Source of the DNA: Chloroflexota bacterium
Lineage (GTDB): Bacteria; Chloroflexota; Anaerolineae; Promineifilales; Promineifilaceae
Assembly (NCBI GenBank): GCA_024223125.1
Contig: JAAEOP010000492.1
Span: 1-10,270 of the forward strand
Length of the DNA: 10,270 bases
Direction: 5' to 3'
The notes below the pieces were generated by a model. The model was given only the letters and a program-made list of their open reading frames with translations, was not told the origin of the DNA and ran no database searches. This document shows positions 1-5,484 of this stretch, in pieces. Positions within the stretch are counted from its first letter, which is position 1. Each line of letters opens with the position of its first letter. Both the position numbers and the translations under genes were made by a program.

Positions 1-47
1 AATTCCAGAAAATAATGATCCCAAATTGATGCCATTTCGGGAATTGG

Positions 48-159
48 CTAGTACAGGTTGGCATAAATGCGTGTGCAATAAATAATGCAAACTGCCAACC
101 TGTTTAAGTACAGCGCGAAACTATTTAGATGCACACGGACTTGCGCCGCGCTGTACTAG
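48..159. repeat. Nested palindromic element: two inverted copies of a ~55-bp hairpin repeat
   Basis: The block is bounded by CTAGTACAG (48-56) and its reverse complement CTGTACTAG (151-159). Each half forms its own hairpin. Arms 53-63 and 93-103 pair perfectly over 11 bp with a 29-nt loop, and arms 107-117 and 147-157 do the same, also with a 29-nt loop. The halves are related in inverted orientation: CGTGTGCA at 70-77 and TGCACACG at 130-137 lie at the same distance from their outer ends, and TAAATA (79-84) matches TATTTA (122-127). The inner stems differ in sequence (GGTTGGCA against GCGCG types) yet each stays fully paired. This resembles REP/BIME-like or MITE-like mobile DNA, or a structured RNA. 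The sequence alone does not say which. Confidence 0.75.
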
Positions 160-208
160 AGGCTTTTTCAAAACGGGTAAGATCATTTAATTTTTGAAAA
201 AGCCTTAG
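156..208. repeat. Long inverted repeat (hairpin, possible terminal inverted repeats)
   Basis: The arms 161-173 and 192-204 (GGCTTTTTCAAAA type) are perfect 13-bp reverse complements with an 18-nt spacer. Pairing continues outward to CTA/TAG if one G (159) is bulged. No T-tract follows the stem on either strand and the stem is not GC-rich, so a classical intrinsic terminator is unlikely. The arms look more like short transposon ends. The left arm overlaps the outer CTAG of the preceding palindromic element. Confidence 0.6.
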
Positions 209-284
209 TAATATTCTGGGGAGATTGCAGGCGGCCGATCGGGTTGAAGCGGCCGATAAAGCGCGTAAGGTCGGATTTGATTAA
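198..284 (+). pseudogene. Possible 3' remnant of a coding sequence
   Basis: After an in-frame stop at 195-197 the plus-strand frame is open for 28 codons to a TAA at 282-284. The encoded tail is helix-like and rich in Ala, Arg, Asp and Lys (LQAADRVEAADKARKVGFD). There is no credible start codon with a ribosome binding site, and the hairpin at 156-208 lies across the 5' end. It may be the end of a gene truncated by the palindromic elements. The minus strand is also open here (308-176), so coding origin and strand are uncertain. GCGGCCGAT is directly repeated inside it at 231-239 and 249-257. I do not recognise a family. Confidence 0.25.
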
Positions 285-347
285 CGATAACCAAAACAGT
301 GAGCTTGATCACCGGGCGTTTGGGGCGGGGTGAGCTACAATAGGCGC

Positions 348-923
348 ATGTTAAAATCACGTTTTGAATGGATCATTTTATTGATAATTGCTGCTATGCT
401 GGGCGGAGCCTGGATTGTTGTCTCGCGGGAACCGGTAACGCCAGAAGCTGGCCCGATTACGCTAACAGAAGCGCCGATTGTTGGGCATCTGGCTCCTGAC
501 TTTACCTTGCAAACGCCGCTGGGTGAACAAGTTGCCTTATCGGAGATAATGCAGACAGCGGCGGCTGGTGGTCAACCGGTGGTGCTGAACTTTTGGGCCA
601 GTTGGTGCGCACCCTGCCGAGTAGAGATGCCCCATTTGCAGCAAGCTAGTGTGAAGTATAACGGCCGTGCGGCTATCATTGGTGTCAATCAAGGCGAATC
701 GGCCCGAACTGTAACCGACTTTGCCGCCGAGCAAGGAGTGACATACCCATTATTAGTAGACAGCGATATGACCATCAACCAACTTTACGATGTGCGCGGT
801 TTACCCACAACATTGTTCATTGACGCTGAGGGTGTGGTGCGGGAAGTTGTCATTGGCACAGTAACCCAGGCAGTGCTGGAAGACCGGGTGGAGAGTTTGC
901 TGGCGGAAGTGGGGGAGCAGTGA
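348..923 (+). CDS. Membrane-anchored TlpA/ResA-like thioredoxin-fold protein
   Basis: This is a thiol-disulfide oxidoreductase of the TlpA/ResA/AhpC-TSA-like group, expected to sit on the outer face of the membrane and reduce disulfides, for example during cytochrome c maturation. An uncleaved-looking signal anchor (about residues 8-25) is followed by a linker and the thioredoxin domain. FWASWCAPC carries the redox pair C87 and C90, and GLPT carries the cis-proline P153. The domain opens with the TlpA-like APDFTL. ATG 348 gives 191 residues. A GTG at 330 would add six residues. GGGGTGA (327-333) resembles a Shine-Dalgarno sequence but is about 14 nt from the ATG, so the start is not settled. 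The stop lies inside the 7-bp repeat that separates it from the Lgt-like gene on the same strand. Function of the pair is inferred. Confidence 0.88.
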   Translation: MLKSRFEWIILLIIAAMLGGAWIVVSREPVTPEAGPITLTEAPIVGHLAPDFTLQTPLGEQVALSEIMQTAAAGGQPVVLNFWASWCAPCRVEMPHLQQASVKYNGRAAIIGVNQGESARTVTDFAAEQGVTYPLLVDSDMTINQLYDVRGLPTTLFIDAEGVVREVVIGTVTQAVLEDRVESLLAEVGEQ

Positions 924-1012
924 GCAGTACTCAGTGTTCAGTTTTCGGTGAGCAGTTTTTAGTAAGCGGTGGATGACGGTTGATCATTGATAATTGACCG
1001 TTGATCATTTTT
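915..1012 (+). repeat. Degenerate heptanucleotide tandem repeat (~14 units)
   Basis: From 915 to 1012 the sequence keeps a 7-bp phase for 14 units. The first eight units follow a consensus like NNKCAGT (for example GAGCAGT, ACTCAGT, GTTCAGT). After 971 the consensus shifts, in the same phase, to NNTTGAY (GGTTGAT, CATTGAT, AATTGAC, CGTTGAT). The repeat includes the last codons and stop of the tlpA-like gene and fills the gap before the next gene. It resembles the short tandemly repeated repetitive sequences known from cyanobacteria and other large bacterial genomes. Confidence 0.75.
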
Positions 1013-1759
1013 ATGTTTCCAACAATAAGTATCGGACATCTTGTTTTTCCTACAACTGGATTGATTTTGATTTTTGGGGCGTGGCTGTGTCTAACGGTCA
1101 TTGAGAAAGCGGACACTCGTTTGCAACTGGATGTACAAAAGACGTACACATTGGCAACGGTGGCTCTTTTTGCCGGATTTGTGGGGGCACGGTTGACGTT
1201 TGTGCTGCAATATTGGCCGGCTTACCAGGAGAATTTGCTGGGTATTATCTGGCCGTTGACGAGTGGCTACAATGCTACCGGTGGGCTGATTGTTGGGGTG
1301 ACAGTGGCGTTTTTTTACGGCCGTGCTCACCAACTTCCTCCTCTAGCCACATTAGACGCATTAACGCCGGGCATCCTTTTAGGCTTTATGACAGTTAGTC
1401 TGGCCGATTTTTTAGGCGGGCCGGGATTTGGTACGTTAACGGCCGTGCCCTGGGGCATCAGTCAATATGGTCTGCGTCGTCATCCGGTGCAGCTTTACGA
1501 GATGTTGGCTGGACTGCTGGCTTTGGTGGTGTGGTGGCAGATGGTTGAACGGCGGAAATATGAAGGGCAGTTGTTCCTGACGGCCGTTACCATTTACAGC
1601 GCTACCCGTCTCTTTTTAGATGCGTTTCGAGACAACGCCTGGCTGACTGCTAACGGCTACCACCTCTGGCAAATTGTCAGTTTGGGAGTGATGCTGGTTG
1701 GGCTTTTCCTCCTGACCTATTTCCACGAAACACAAACTCATTCTGTGCAAAAAACGTAA
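1013..1759 (+). CDS. Divergent Lgt-like (prolipoprotein diacylglyceryl transferase family) membrane protein
   Basis: A polytopic membrane protein of 248 residues with about seven hydrophobic segments. It keeps hallmarks of Lgt: GAR in an early helix, GGLIVG, PWGI, HPVQLYE (157-163) and a late R-x3-D-x2-R (R199, D203, R206) matching the R-x3-E-x2-R of Lgt. By eye alignment to E. coli Lgt, however, the catalytic His103 of HGG becomes Thr89, Arg143 becomes Ser129, Asn146 becomes Asp132 and the Glu of NGE becomes Pro137. Classic lipoprotein diacylglyceryl transfer is therefore doubtful. A TTG at 1001 lies inside the heptad repeat, so ATG 1013 is preferred, although no good ribosome binding site precedes it. 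It is 89 bp downstream of the TlpA-like gene on the same strand and may be co-transcribed. True Lgt is probably encoded elsewhere. Confidence 0.75.
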   Translation: MFPTISIGHLVFPTTGLILIFGAWLCLTVIEKADTRLQLDVQKTYTLATVALFAGFVGARLTFVLQYWPAYQENLLGIIWPLTSGYNATGGLIVGVTVAFFYGRAHQLPPLATLDALTPGILLGFMTVSLADFLGGPGFGTLTAVPWGISQYGLRRHPVQLYEMLAGLLALVVWWQMVERRKYEGQLFLTAVTIYSATRLFLDAFRDNAWLTANGYHLWQIVSLGVMLVGLFLLTYFHETQTHSVQKT

Positions 1760-1895
1760 AACAGGGCAGATGTCACACGGTATTTCCCTTCCCCAACTGC
1801 CTCATCCTCTGCTACATTGTTACCTGAGTAGTTCAATAAACGAATACGAGAGGGGAAAAACCAATGGGAAGACCTGGCTTTGCTGGCTGACCGTT
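1760..1895. other. Intergenic stretch without a recognisable gene
   Basis: This is most of the 200-bp gap between the end of the Lgt-like gene and the minus-strand terminator. I see no convincing terminator for the plus-strand genes. An 8-codon ORF starting at ATG 1864, preceded by a GAGAGGGG-like purine tract, ends at 1890. It is too short to call a gene. Confidence 0.4.
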
Positions 1896-1937
1896 TGGTA
1901 AAATAAAAACGACCGTCACCTTTCCGTAACGGTTGTT
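1896..1937 (-). terminator. Intrinsic terminator of the small minus-strand gene
   Basis: Read on the minus strand, arms 1937-1929 and 1916-1908 form a 9-bp stem (AACAACCGT with ACGGTCGTT, one G-U pair) around a 12-nt loop. A T-rich tail (TTTTTATTTTA) follows directly at 1909-1898. It lies 22 bp past the stop of the gene at 1960-2154, where a Rho-independent terminator would be expected. The plus strand has no T-tract after the stem, so it would not work in that direction. Confidence 0.65.
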
Positions 1938-1959
1938 AACAATTGCCATCATGAATAAA

Positions 1960-2154
1960 TTACTGCATATACAGTTTGTTCAAGCTTGTTGTAAAAGATC
2001 CCTCTAAGACAGAGAAGCCTTCAATGGTATCCATCTGTTCCAATAAATCCATAATACACTCTTTGGCCCCAGTTACCTTCAAGCTCAAAACCACATTCTT
2101 CTGTTTTGTTACATCGTTAACCATTTTGTTCTGGTCAATGGTTTGATTTTCCAT
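1960..2154 (-). CDS. Small hypothetical protein (64 aa)
   Basis: I do not recognise this family. ATG 2154 is preferred over an upstream in-frame ATG at 2202 because GGGAG (2162-2166) lies 7 nt before it. The 64-residue product begins with a polar Lys/Asn/Gln-rich stretch. It continues with a likely strand (VVLSLKVTG), a helix (AKECIMDLLEQMDTI) and another strand (FSVLEGSF), a beta-alpha-beta pattern such as occurs in half of a ferredoxin-like or ACT-like fold. It has one cysteine and no signal peptide or membrane segment. Having its own promoter candidate and terminator supports it as a real single-gene transcript, divergent from the uracil-DNA glycosylase gene. Any function is unknown. Confidence 0.65.
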   Translation of the reverse strand: MENQTIDQNKMVNDVTKQKNVVLSLKVTGAKECIMDLLEQMDTIEGFSVLEGSFTTSLNKLYMQ

Positions 2155-2209
2155 GATACTGCTCCCATGCCATTTGGTGTCAAGATAGAAGTAATATAAC
2201 ATCCCCTGT

Positions 2210-2238
2210 AGAATAATATTTTCTGTTTGCTATGCCAA
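2210..2238 (-). promoter_or_regulatory. Candidate sigma70-type promoter for the 64-aa gene
   Basis: On the minus strand, TTGGCA (2238-2233) and TATTCT (2215-2210) are separated by exactly 17 bp. The -35 box matches consensus at 5 of 6 positions and the -10 box at 4 of 6. It would start transcription about 50 bp upstream of ATG 2154. This is a visual match only. Confidence 0.35.
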
Positions 2239-2341
2239 CAGCATAAAGGTCATATATCCAATGTCCTGTTGACTGTCGGCCGTTACAAATTGTTCTCAAA
2301 TCGGGGTAAAATAGGGCCAACGATGGAAAGGAGAAAGGCTT

Positions 2342-2965
2342 ATGCAGCACAGTTTTTTTGATGAACGTCCTCAATATTACACCTCTCTGGATGATCTTTT
2401 GGCAAAGATGATGCAGATGGATGATGATCTTCTAGCCAATGCCGGTACCAATGTCGTTATTTGCCGTGGTAATCCAGAGGCAAAAATAATGATTGTTGGC
2501 GAAGCGCCTGGCCCACAAGAAAATATTCAAGGTAAACCTTTTGTCGGGCGGGCAGGTAAGTTGTTGGACCAAATTTTACAGGCGGTGGATTTTGACCCCA
2601 ATGAAGATGTGTTTATTACAAACTCGGTTTTTCGGATGCCGCCAGGGGAAGGGGGTAAGAATTTTCGCAAACCGACAAATGAGGAAATTGAACATTACAA
2701 ACCCTATTTGCTAGAAATTGTCCGTCTGGCAGACCCGCCCATTATGCTGCTAACCGGCAATGTGGCAACCCAGTCACTCCTGGGGCAGACGGGGATTACG
2801 AAGCTGCGCGGACAATGGTTAGATTGGCACGGCCGTCATATCATGCCTATCTTTCACCCCAGCTACCTGCTGCGGAACCCCAGTCATAACCCCGGCAGCC
2901 CCAAAGCCAACACTTGGCAAGACATCCGGGAAGTCCGCCGTAAATATGATGAACTGGTGAAATAA
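2342..2965 (+). CDS. Uracil-DNA glycosylase family 4-like protein lacking Fe-S cysteines
   Basis: This 207-residue cytoplasmic protein has the fold signature of family 4/5 uracil-DNA glycosylases, which excise uracil from DNA for base excision repair. Motif 1 is GEAPGPQEN (53-61), followed by GKPFVGRAGKLLDQIL (64-79), NSVFRMPP (94-101), LLTGNVATQSLLG (136-148) and motif 2 HPSYLLRNP (172-180). Family 4 enzymes normally bind a 4Fe-4S cluster through four cysteines. Here the N-terminal CxxC is absent, the cysteine of KCRPP is Arg98 and that of the EACxPYL motif is Tyr119. The only cysteine is Cys41. The start is firm: AAGGAG at 2328-2333 lies 8 nt before the ATG. A TAAAAT at 2307-2312 could be a -10 box. 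The gene is followed by a methyltransferase gene on the same strand. Whether it still removes uracil is open. Confidence 0.82.
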   Translation: MQHSFFDERPQYYTSLDDLLAKMMQMDDDLLANAGTNVVICRGNPEAKIMIVGEAPGPQENIQGKPFVGRAGKLLDQILQAVDFDPNEDVFITNSVFRMPPGEGGKNFRKPTNEEIEHYKPYLLEIVRLADPPIMLLTGNVATQSLLGQTGITKLRGQWLDWHGRHIMPIFHPSYLLRNPSHNPGSPKANTWQDIREVRRKYDELVK

Positions 2966-2996
2966 TAGAGATTGGAGATGAGTTATCCAATCTCTA
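2966..2996 (+). promoter_or_regulatory. 11-bp perfect hairpin at the glycosylase-methyltransferase junction
   Basis: TAGAGATTGGA (2966-2976) and TCCAATCTCTA (2986-2996) are exact reverse complements around the 9-nt loop GATGAGTTA. The hairpin begins right after the glycosylase TAA (2963-2965). It contains two possible start codons of the methyltransferase: TTG 2972 in the stem and ATG 2978 in the loop. No T-tract follows, so a simple terminator is unlikely. It could limit translation or protect an mRNA end. Confidence 0.55.
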
Positions 2997-3727
2997 CCAT
3001 AATGGCCTACTCAGACAAAGCAGCTTTACGGGGGGAACCAGGTTATGTGTGGCGTTCAGGTCAGGTGCGCCGCTTTCAGATGGTACAACAGTGGGCCAGG
3101 TTGGAAGACGCAGTTATTTTAGACAATGGCTGTGGCCTGGGAACTTGGCTGGATCATTTTTCTGAATTCAGCCCCCATACGTTTGGGTTGGAAGTGGAAC
3201 ATGACCGGGCGGTGAAAGCAATGGCCGCGGCCGCCGGCGTGGTGCAGGCTGTGGGTGAACAACTCCCTTTTGCCGACGAAACCTTTAACCTGGCTTTTAG
3301 CAATGAGGTGATTGAGCATGTAGATGATGATGGTATGGCTGTAGCGGAAATGGTGCGGGTGGTGAAGGGGAACGGCCGTATTCTCATCTTCTGCCCCAAC
3401 CGCTGGTATCCGGTAGAACAACATGGTATTTATTGGCGCGGCCGTTACAGATTTGGCAATATCCCCTTAGTCAACTACCTGCCTAACTCCTTACGTAATA
3501 AACTAGCTCCCCACGTCCGCACCTACACCAAAGGCAGTCTGTTGAAGCTGTTTCACAATTTACCAGTTAAAGTTATCCACCATTCCCGCATCTTCGGCGG
3601 TTATGATAATATCGAGAATCGCCTGCCCCGCCTGGGCCACACGCTCAAAAAAACCCTCTACGCTTCTGAAAAAACCCCTTTTGCCATCCTGGGCATTTCT
3701 CACCTGTTAGTTTTACAAAAACTGTGA
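2978..3727 (+). CDS. Class I SAM-dependent methyltransferase (Methyltransf_11 type)
   Basis: The protein has a Rossmann-like methyltransferase domain. The SAM-binding glycine loop is DNGCGLG (about residues 49-55), an acidic strand-2 end lies in FGLEVEHD, followed by LPFADETFNLAFSNEVIEHV (motif near 97-115) and a later strand GRILIFCPNRW. The C-terminal half is basic and aromatic-rich, with no membrane segment, and may hold the acceptor site. The substrate cannot be read from sequence; small molecule, lipid or cell-envelope targets are all possible. In-frame starts are TTG 2972, ATG 2978 and ATG 3002. The first two lie within a hairpin and GGAG directly abuts ATG 2978 with no spacing. ATG 3002 (MAYSDKAALRG) has no ribosome binding site but lies past the hairpin. 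The start is therefore unresolved. Translation may depend on the glycosylase gene 12 bp upstream. It converges with the minus-strand operon 17 bp away. Confidence 0.85.
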   Translation: MSYPISTIMAYSDKAALRGEPGYVWRSGQVRRFQMVQQWARLEDAVILDNGCGLGTWLDHFSEFSPHTFGLEVEHDRAVKAMAAAAGVVQAVGEQLPFADETFNLAFSNEVIEHVDDDGMAVAEMVRVVKGNGRILIFCPNRWYPVEQHGIYWRGRYRFGNIPLVNYLPNSLRNKLAPHVRTYTKGSLLKLFHNLPVKVIHHSRIFGGYDNIENRLPRLGHTLKKTLYASEKTPFAILGISHLLVLQKL

Positions 3728-3744
3728 GCCACACCTTTTTCAAC

Positions 3745-4587
3745 TCAATCCAGCAAAACAACTTCCAGATTATCAAAGGCCCCAGAGACGTGACGATTTT
3801 TGAAGCCGACCGTACCGTTTAAGACATTGGTTGTGGTTGTCAGCCGGGTGTCGGGGTAGCCAATAATTTCGCAGGTAAGGGTGTGGTAGTTGGCCGTTGC
3901 CCGCAGCCGGTACGTTTCTTCAGTTACATAATGGAATGTCTGGGTTAGTTTTTCCCCTTCTGGGGTGACCAGTTTCAGTTGGCGTTGGCCGTTTTTATCC
4001 GTTAGTAAAGTGCAACGGCCTGTTTCATTTTGGCCCTGATAACGAAATAGCAGCTGCACGTTGGATTCTGTTTTGGCGCTCATCGCCGTCACATCGGCTT
4101 CAACGGCATAATTGTTCCAGCTAAAACCGCTGCCATAAATTGCGTCTGTGGGTACGGCCGAACGGGTATTTGTCCCGTAATAAACCCCATTTTGCACATC
4201 CCAACCATCGGTAAAGGTTTGCCAGCCGGATGGGTTACGGCCGTCAAATGATTGCTTATAAAGTCGGGCATCGTACACAATGGGGGCTGGCTGGGCGGGT
4301 TGGTCCACCTGGGAAGCAGCGATCATATTAGGCGAAGCGGTATTCGTTTGGGAACTGAAAGGCCATACATTGCCAAAAATCATGCCCGTCGCAAAAAAGG
4401 TGAAGTTGACGATGCCGCATAACAATACCAGCACAGCCGCGCCGCATATCAGACCAAAGAGCAGTTTGCGGTTGCGTCCCTCCTGTTGTTTTAATTCCTG
4501 AATATCACTATCGCTTGTCTCTTTCATGGCAGATTTCTCCGTGTTGTAGTTTGGGTGGCCTTGCGGCCGTTGATAATCTGCCTTCAT
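3745..4587 (-). CDS. Membrane-anchored protein with LamG/DUF1080-like beta-sandwich domain
   Basis: The product has a short polar cytoplasmic N-terminus, one hydrophobic segment (about residues 42-60, possibly to 71), a Ser/Asn/Pro/Gln-rich linker (78-104) and an external beta-rich domain (about 108-280). That domain has the pattern of concanavalin/LamG-like and DUF1080 (3-keto-disaccharide hydrolase-like) modules: SFDGRNPSGW, GVYYG, NNYAVEADV, LLFRYQ, YRLRATANYHTL, GTVGFKNRHVSGAFDNLEV. Such domains usually bind glycans or cell-wall material, and no catalytic residues can be assigned here. ATG 4527 (MKETSDSD) has GGAG 9 nt upstream and is a strong alternative to ATG 4587, which has only a weak GGA. 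The gene is 54 bp past the permease and may be the last gene of the metal-uptake transcript. A role in metal uptake is not shown. Confidence 0.72.
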   Translation of the reverse strand: MKADYQRPQGHPNYNTEKSAMKETSDSDIQELKQQEGRNRKLLFGLICGAAVLVLLCGIVNFTFFATGMIFGNVWPFSSQTNTASPNMIAASQVDQPAQPAPIVYDARLYKQSFDGRNPSGWQTFTDGWDVQNGVYYGTNTRSAVPTDAIYGSGFSWNNYAVEADVTAMSAKTESNVQLLFRYQGQNETGRCTLLTDKNGQRQLKLVTPEGEKLTQTFHYVTEETYRLRATANYHTLTCEIIGYPDTRLTTTTNVLNGTVGFKNRHVSGAFDNLEVVLLD

Positions 4588-4641
4588 AACGTTTTCCAGG
4601 CTGATAAAGTTCCATGTTATAAAATTGAGACTGTCTGGTTG

Positions 4642-5481
4642 TTAGATATGCGTGTGTACAAGGCGATTTGCCCGGCGGTGCGACATGACAAGCAATGCCA
4701 AACTAAAGAAAAACGCTTGCAATAGCACAATGGTGGCCCCACTGGAAACATCCACATAAAAACTAAGATACATGCCGAGCAGACCTGTTAGCCCACCCAT
4801 ACCTGTAGAGATCACAATCATACGATGGAAACTGTCCGTCAGCAGTCGGGCGGTAATGGCGGGAATTACTAAGGCAGCCGCAATCATCGTTACTCCCAAT
4901 ATTTGAATGGAAGCAATGATGGCGGCCGCTAAAATGAGAGCAAACCAGGTGTCTATCCACCCTGTTGGTACACCATAAACCTGGGCTACCTCACTGTCGA
5001 ACGTCGTGAACAACAATTGCTTGTAGAGCAGCCCCACCACCAGCACAATTAAGGCTGTGACCCCAACGATGACCCAAACATCTGTTGCTGTCACACCTAA
5101 TATATTGCCAAACAGAGCCGCATCAAATGATTGTGTAAAACGCCGGTAGCGGGAAATAAGAGCCACTCCAATGGCAAAACTGGCGGTTGTGATCACGCCA
5201 ATAGCGGCATCGGCGTTGATGCGGGTGCGTTTGACTGTTTGGTTAATCAGTAAAGCGGCAATAAATCCCCATAAACCAGCGCCCACATAAAAGTTAATCT
5301 GCATAACAAAGGCGACAACAGCGCCCCCAAAAATGGCGTGTGACAAACCATGACCGATATAGCTCATGCCCCGCAGGACAATGTATACCCCAATTAAGCC
5401 GCATAAACTACCCACGAGAACGGCCGCTATGGTACCATGGCGGAAAAATTCAAACTGAAAAGGGGTGAGTAATGTTTCCAT
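4642..5481 (-). CDS. znuB: Metal (Zn/Mn) ABC transporter permease, ABC-3 family
   Basis: This integral membrane subunit of a zinc/manganese-type importer has about eight or nine transmembrane helices over 279 residues. It carries family signatures: GVYIVLRGMSYIGHGLSHAIFGG near the N-terminus, ADAAIGVITTASFAIGVALIS in the middle, and ILGVTMIAAALVIPAITARLL toward the C-terminus, the loop expected to contact the ATPase. ATG 5481 is taken as the start. A TTG one codon earlier abuts the ATPase stop, giving TGA-TTG-ATG, so translation is probably coupled to the upstream gene. It would pair with the adjacent ATPase and binding lipoprotein. The znu symbol is by context and Mn specificity is not excluded. 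The short C-terminal HTHI adds a potential metal ligand pair. Confidence 0.9.
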   Translation of the reverse strand: METLLTPFQFEFFRHGTIAAVLVGSLCGLIGVYIVLRGMSYIGHGLSHAIFGGAVVAFVMQINFYVGAGLWGFIAALLINQTVKRTRINADAAIGVITTASFAIGVALISRYRRFTQSFDAALFGNILGVTATDVWVIVGVTALIVLVVGLLYKQLLFTTFDSEVAQVYGVPTGWIDTWFALILAAAIIASIQILGVTMIAAALVIPAITARLLTDSFHRMIVISTGMGGLTGLLGMYLSFYVDVSSGATIVLLQAFFFSLALLVMSHRRANRLVHTHI

Positions 5482-5484
5482 CAA

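Noticed and set aside
1..45. AATTCC at 1-6 and GGAATT at 40-45 as another inverted repeat
   Set aside because: Only 6 bp, at the window edge, and within chance expectation.
48..159. Integron attC site or CRISPR repeats
   Set aside because: No GTTRRRY/RYYYAAC core sites, no integrase gene, and only two inverted copies with no spacer array.
1001..1012. TTG 1001 as the start of the Lgt-like protein
   Set aside because: It lies inside the heptad repeat, has no ribosome binding site, and adds only four residues before a natural ATG.
1864..1890. 8-codon ORF after a purine-rich tract as a leader peptide
   Set aside because: No downstream gene on that strand to attenuate and no amino-acid bias.
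3119..3424. 101-codon minus-strand ORF inside the methyltransferase gene
   Set aside because: The opposite strand encodes an intact SAM-binding domain, so this frame is a shadow.
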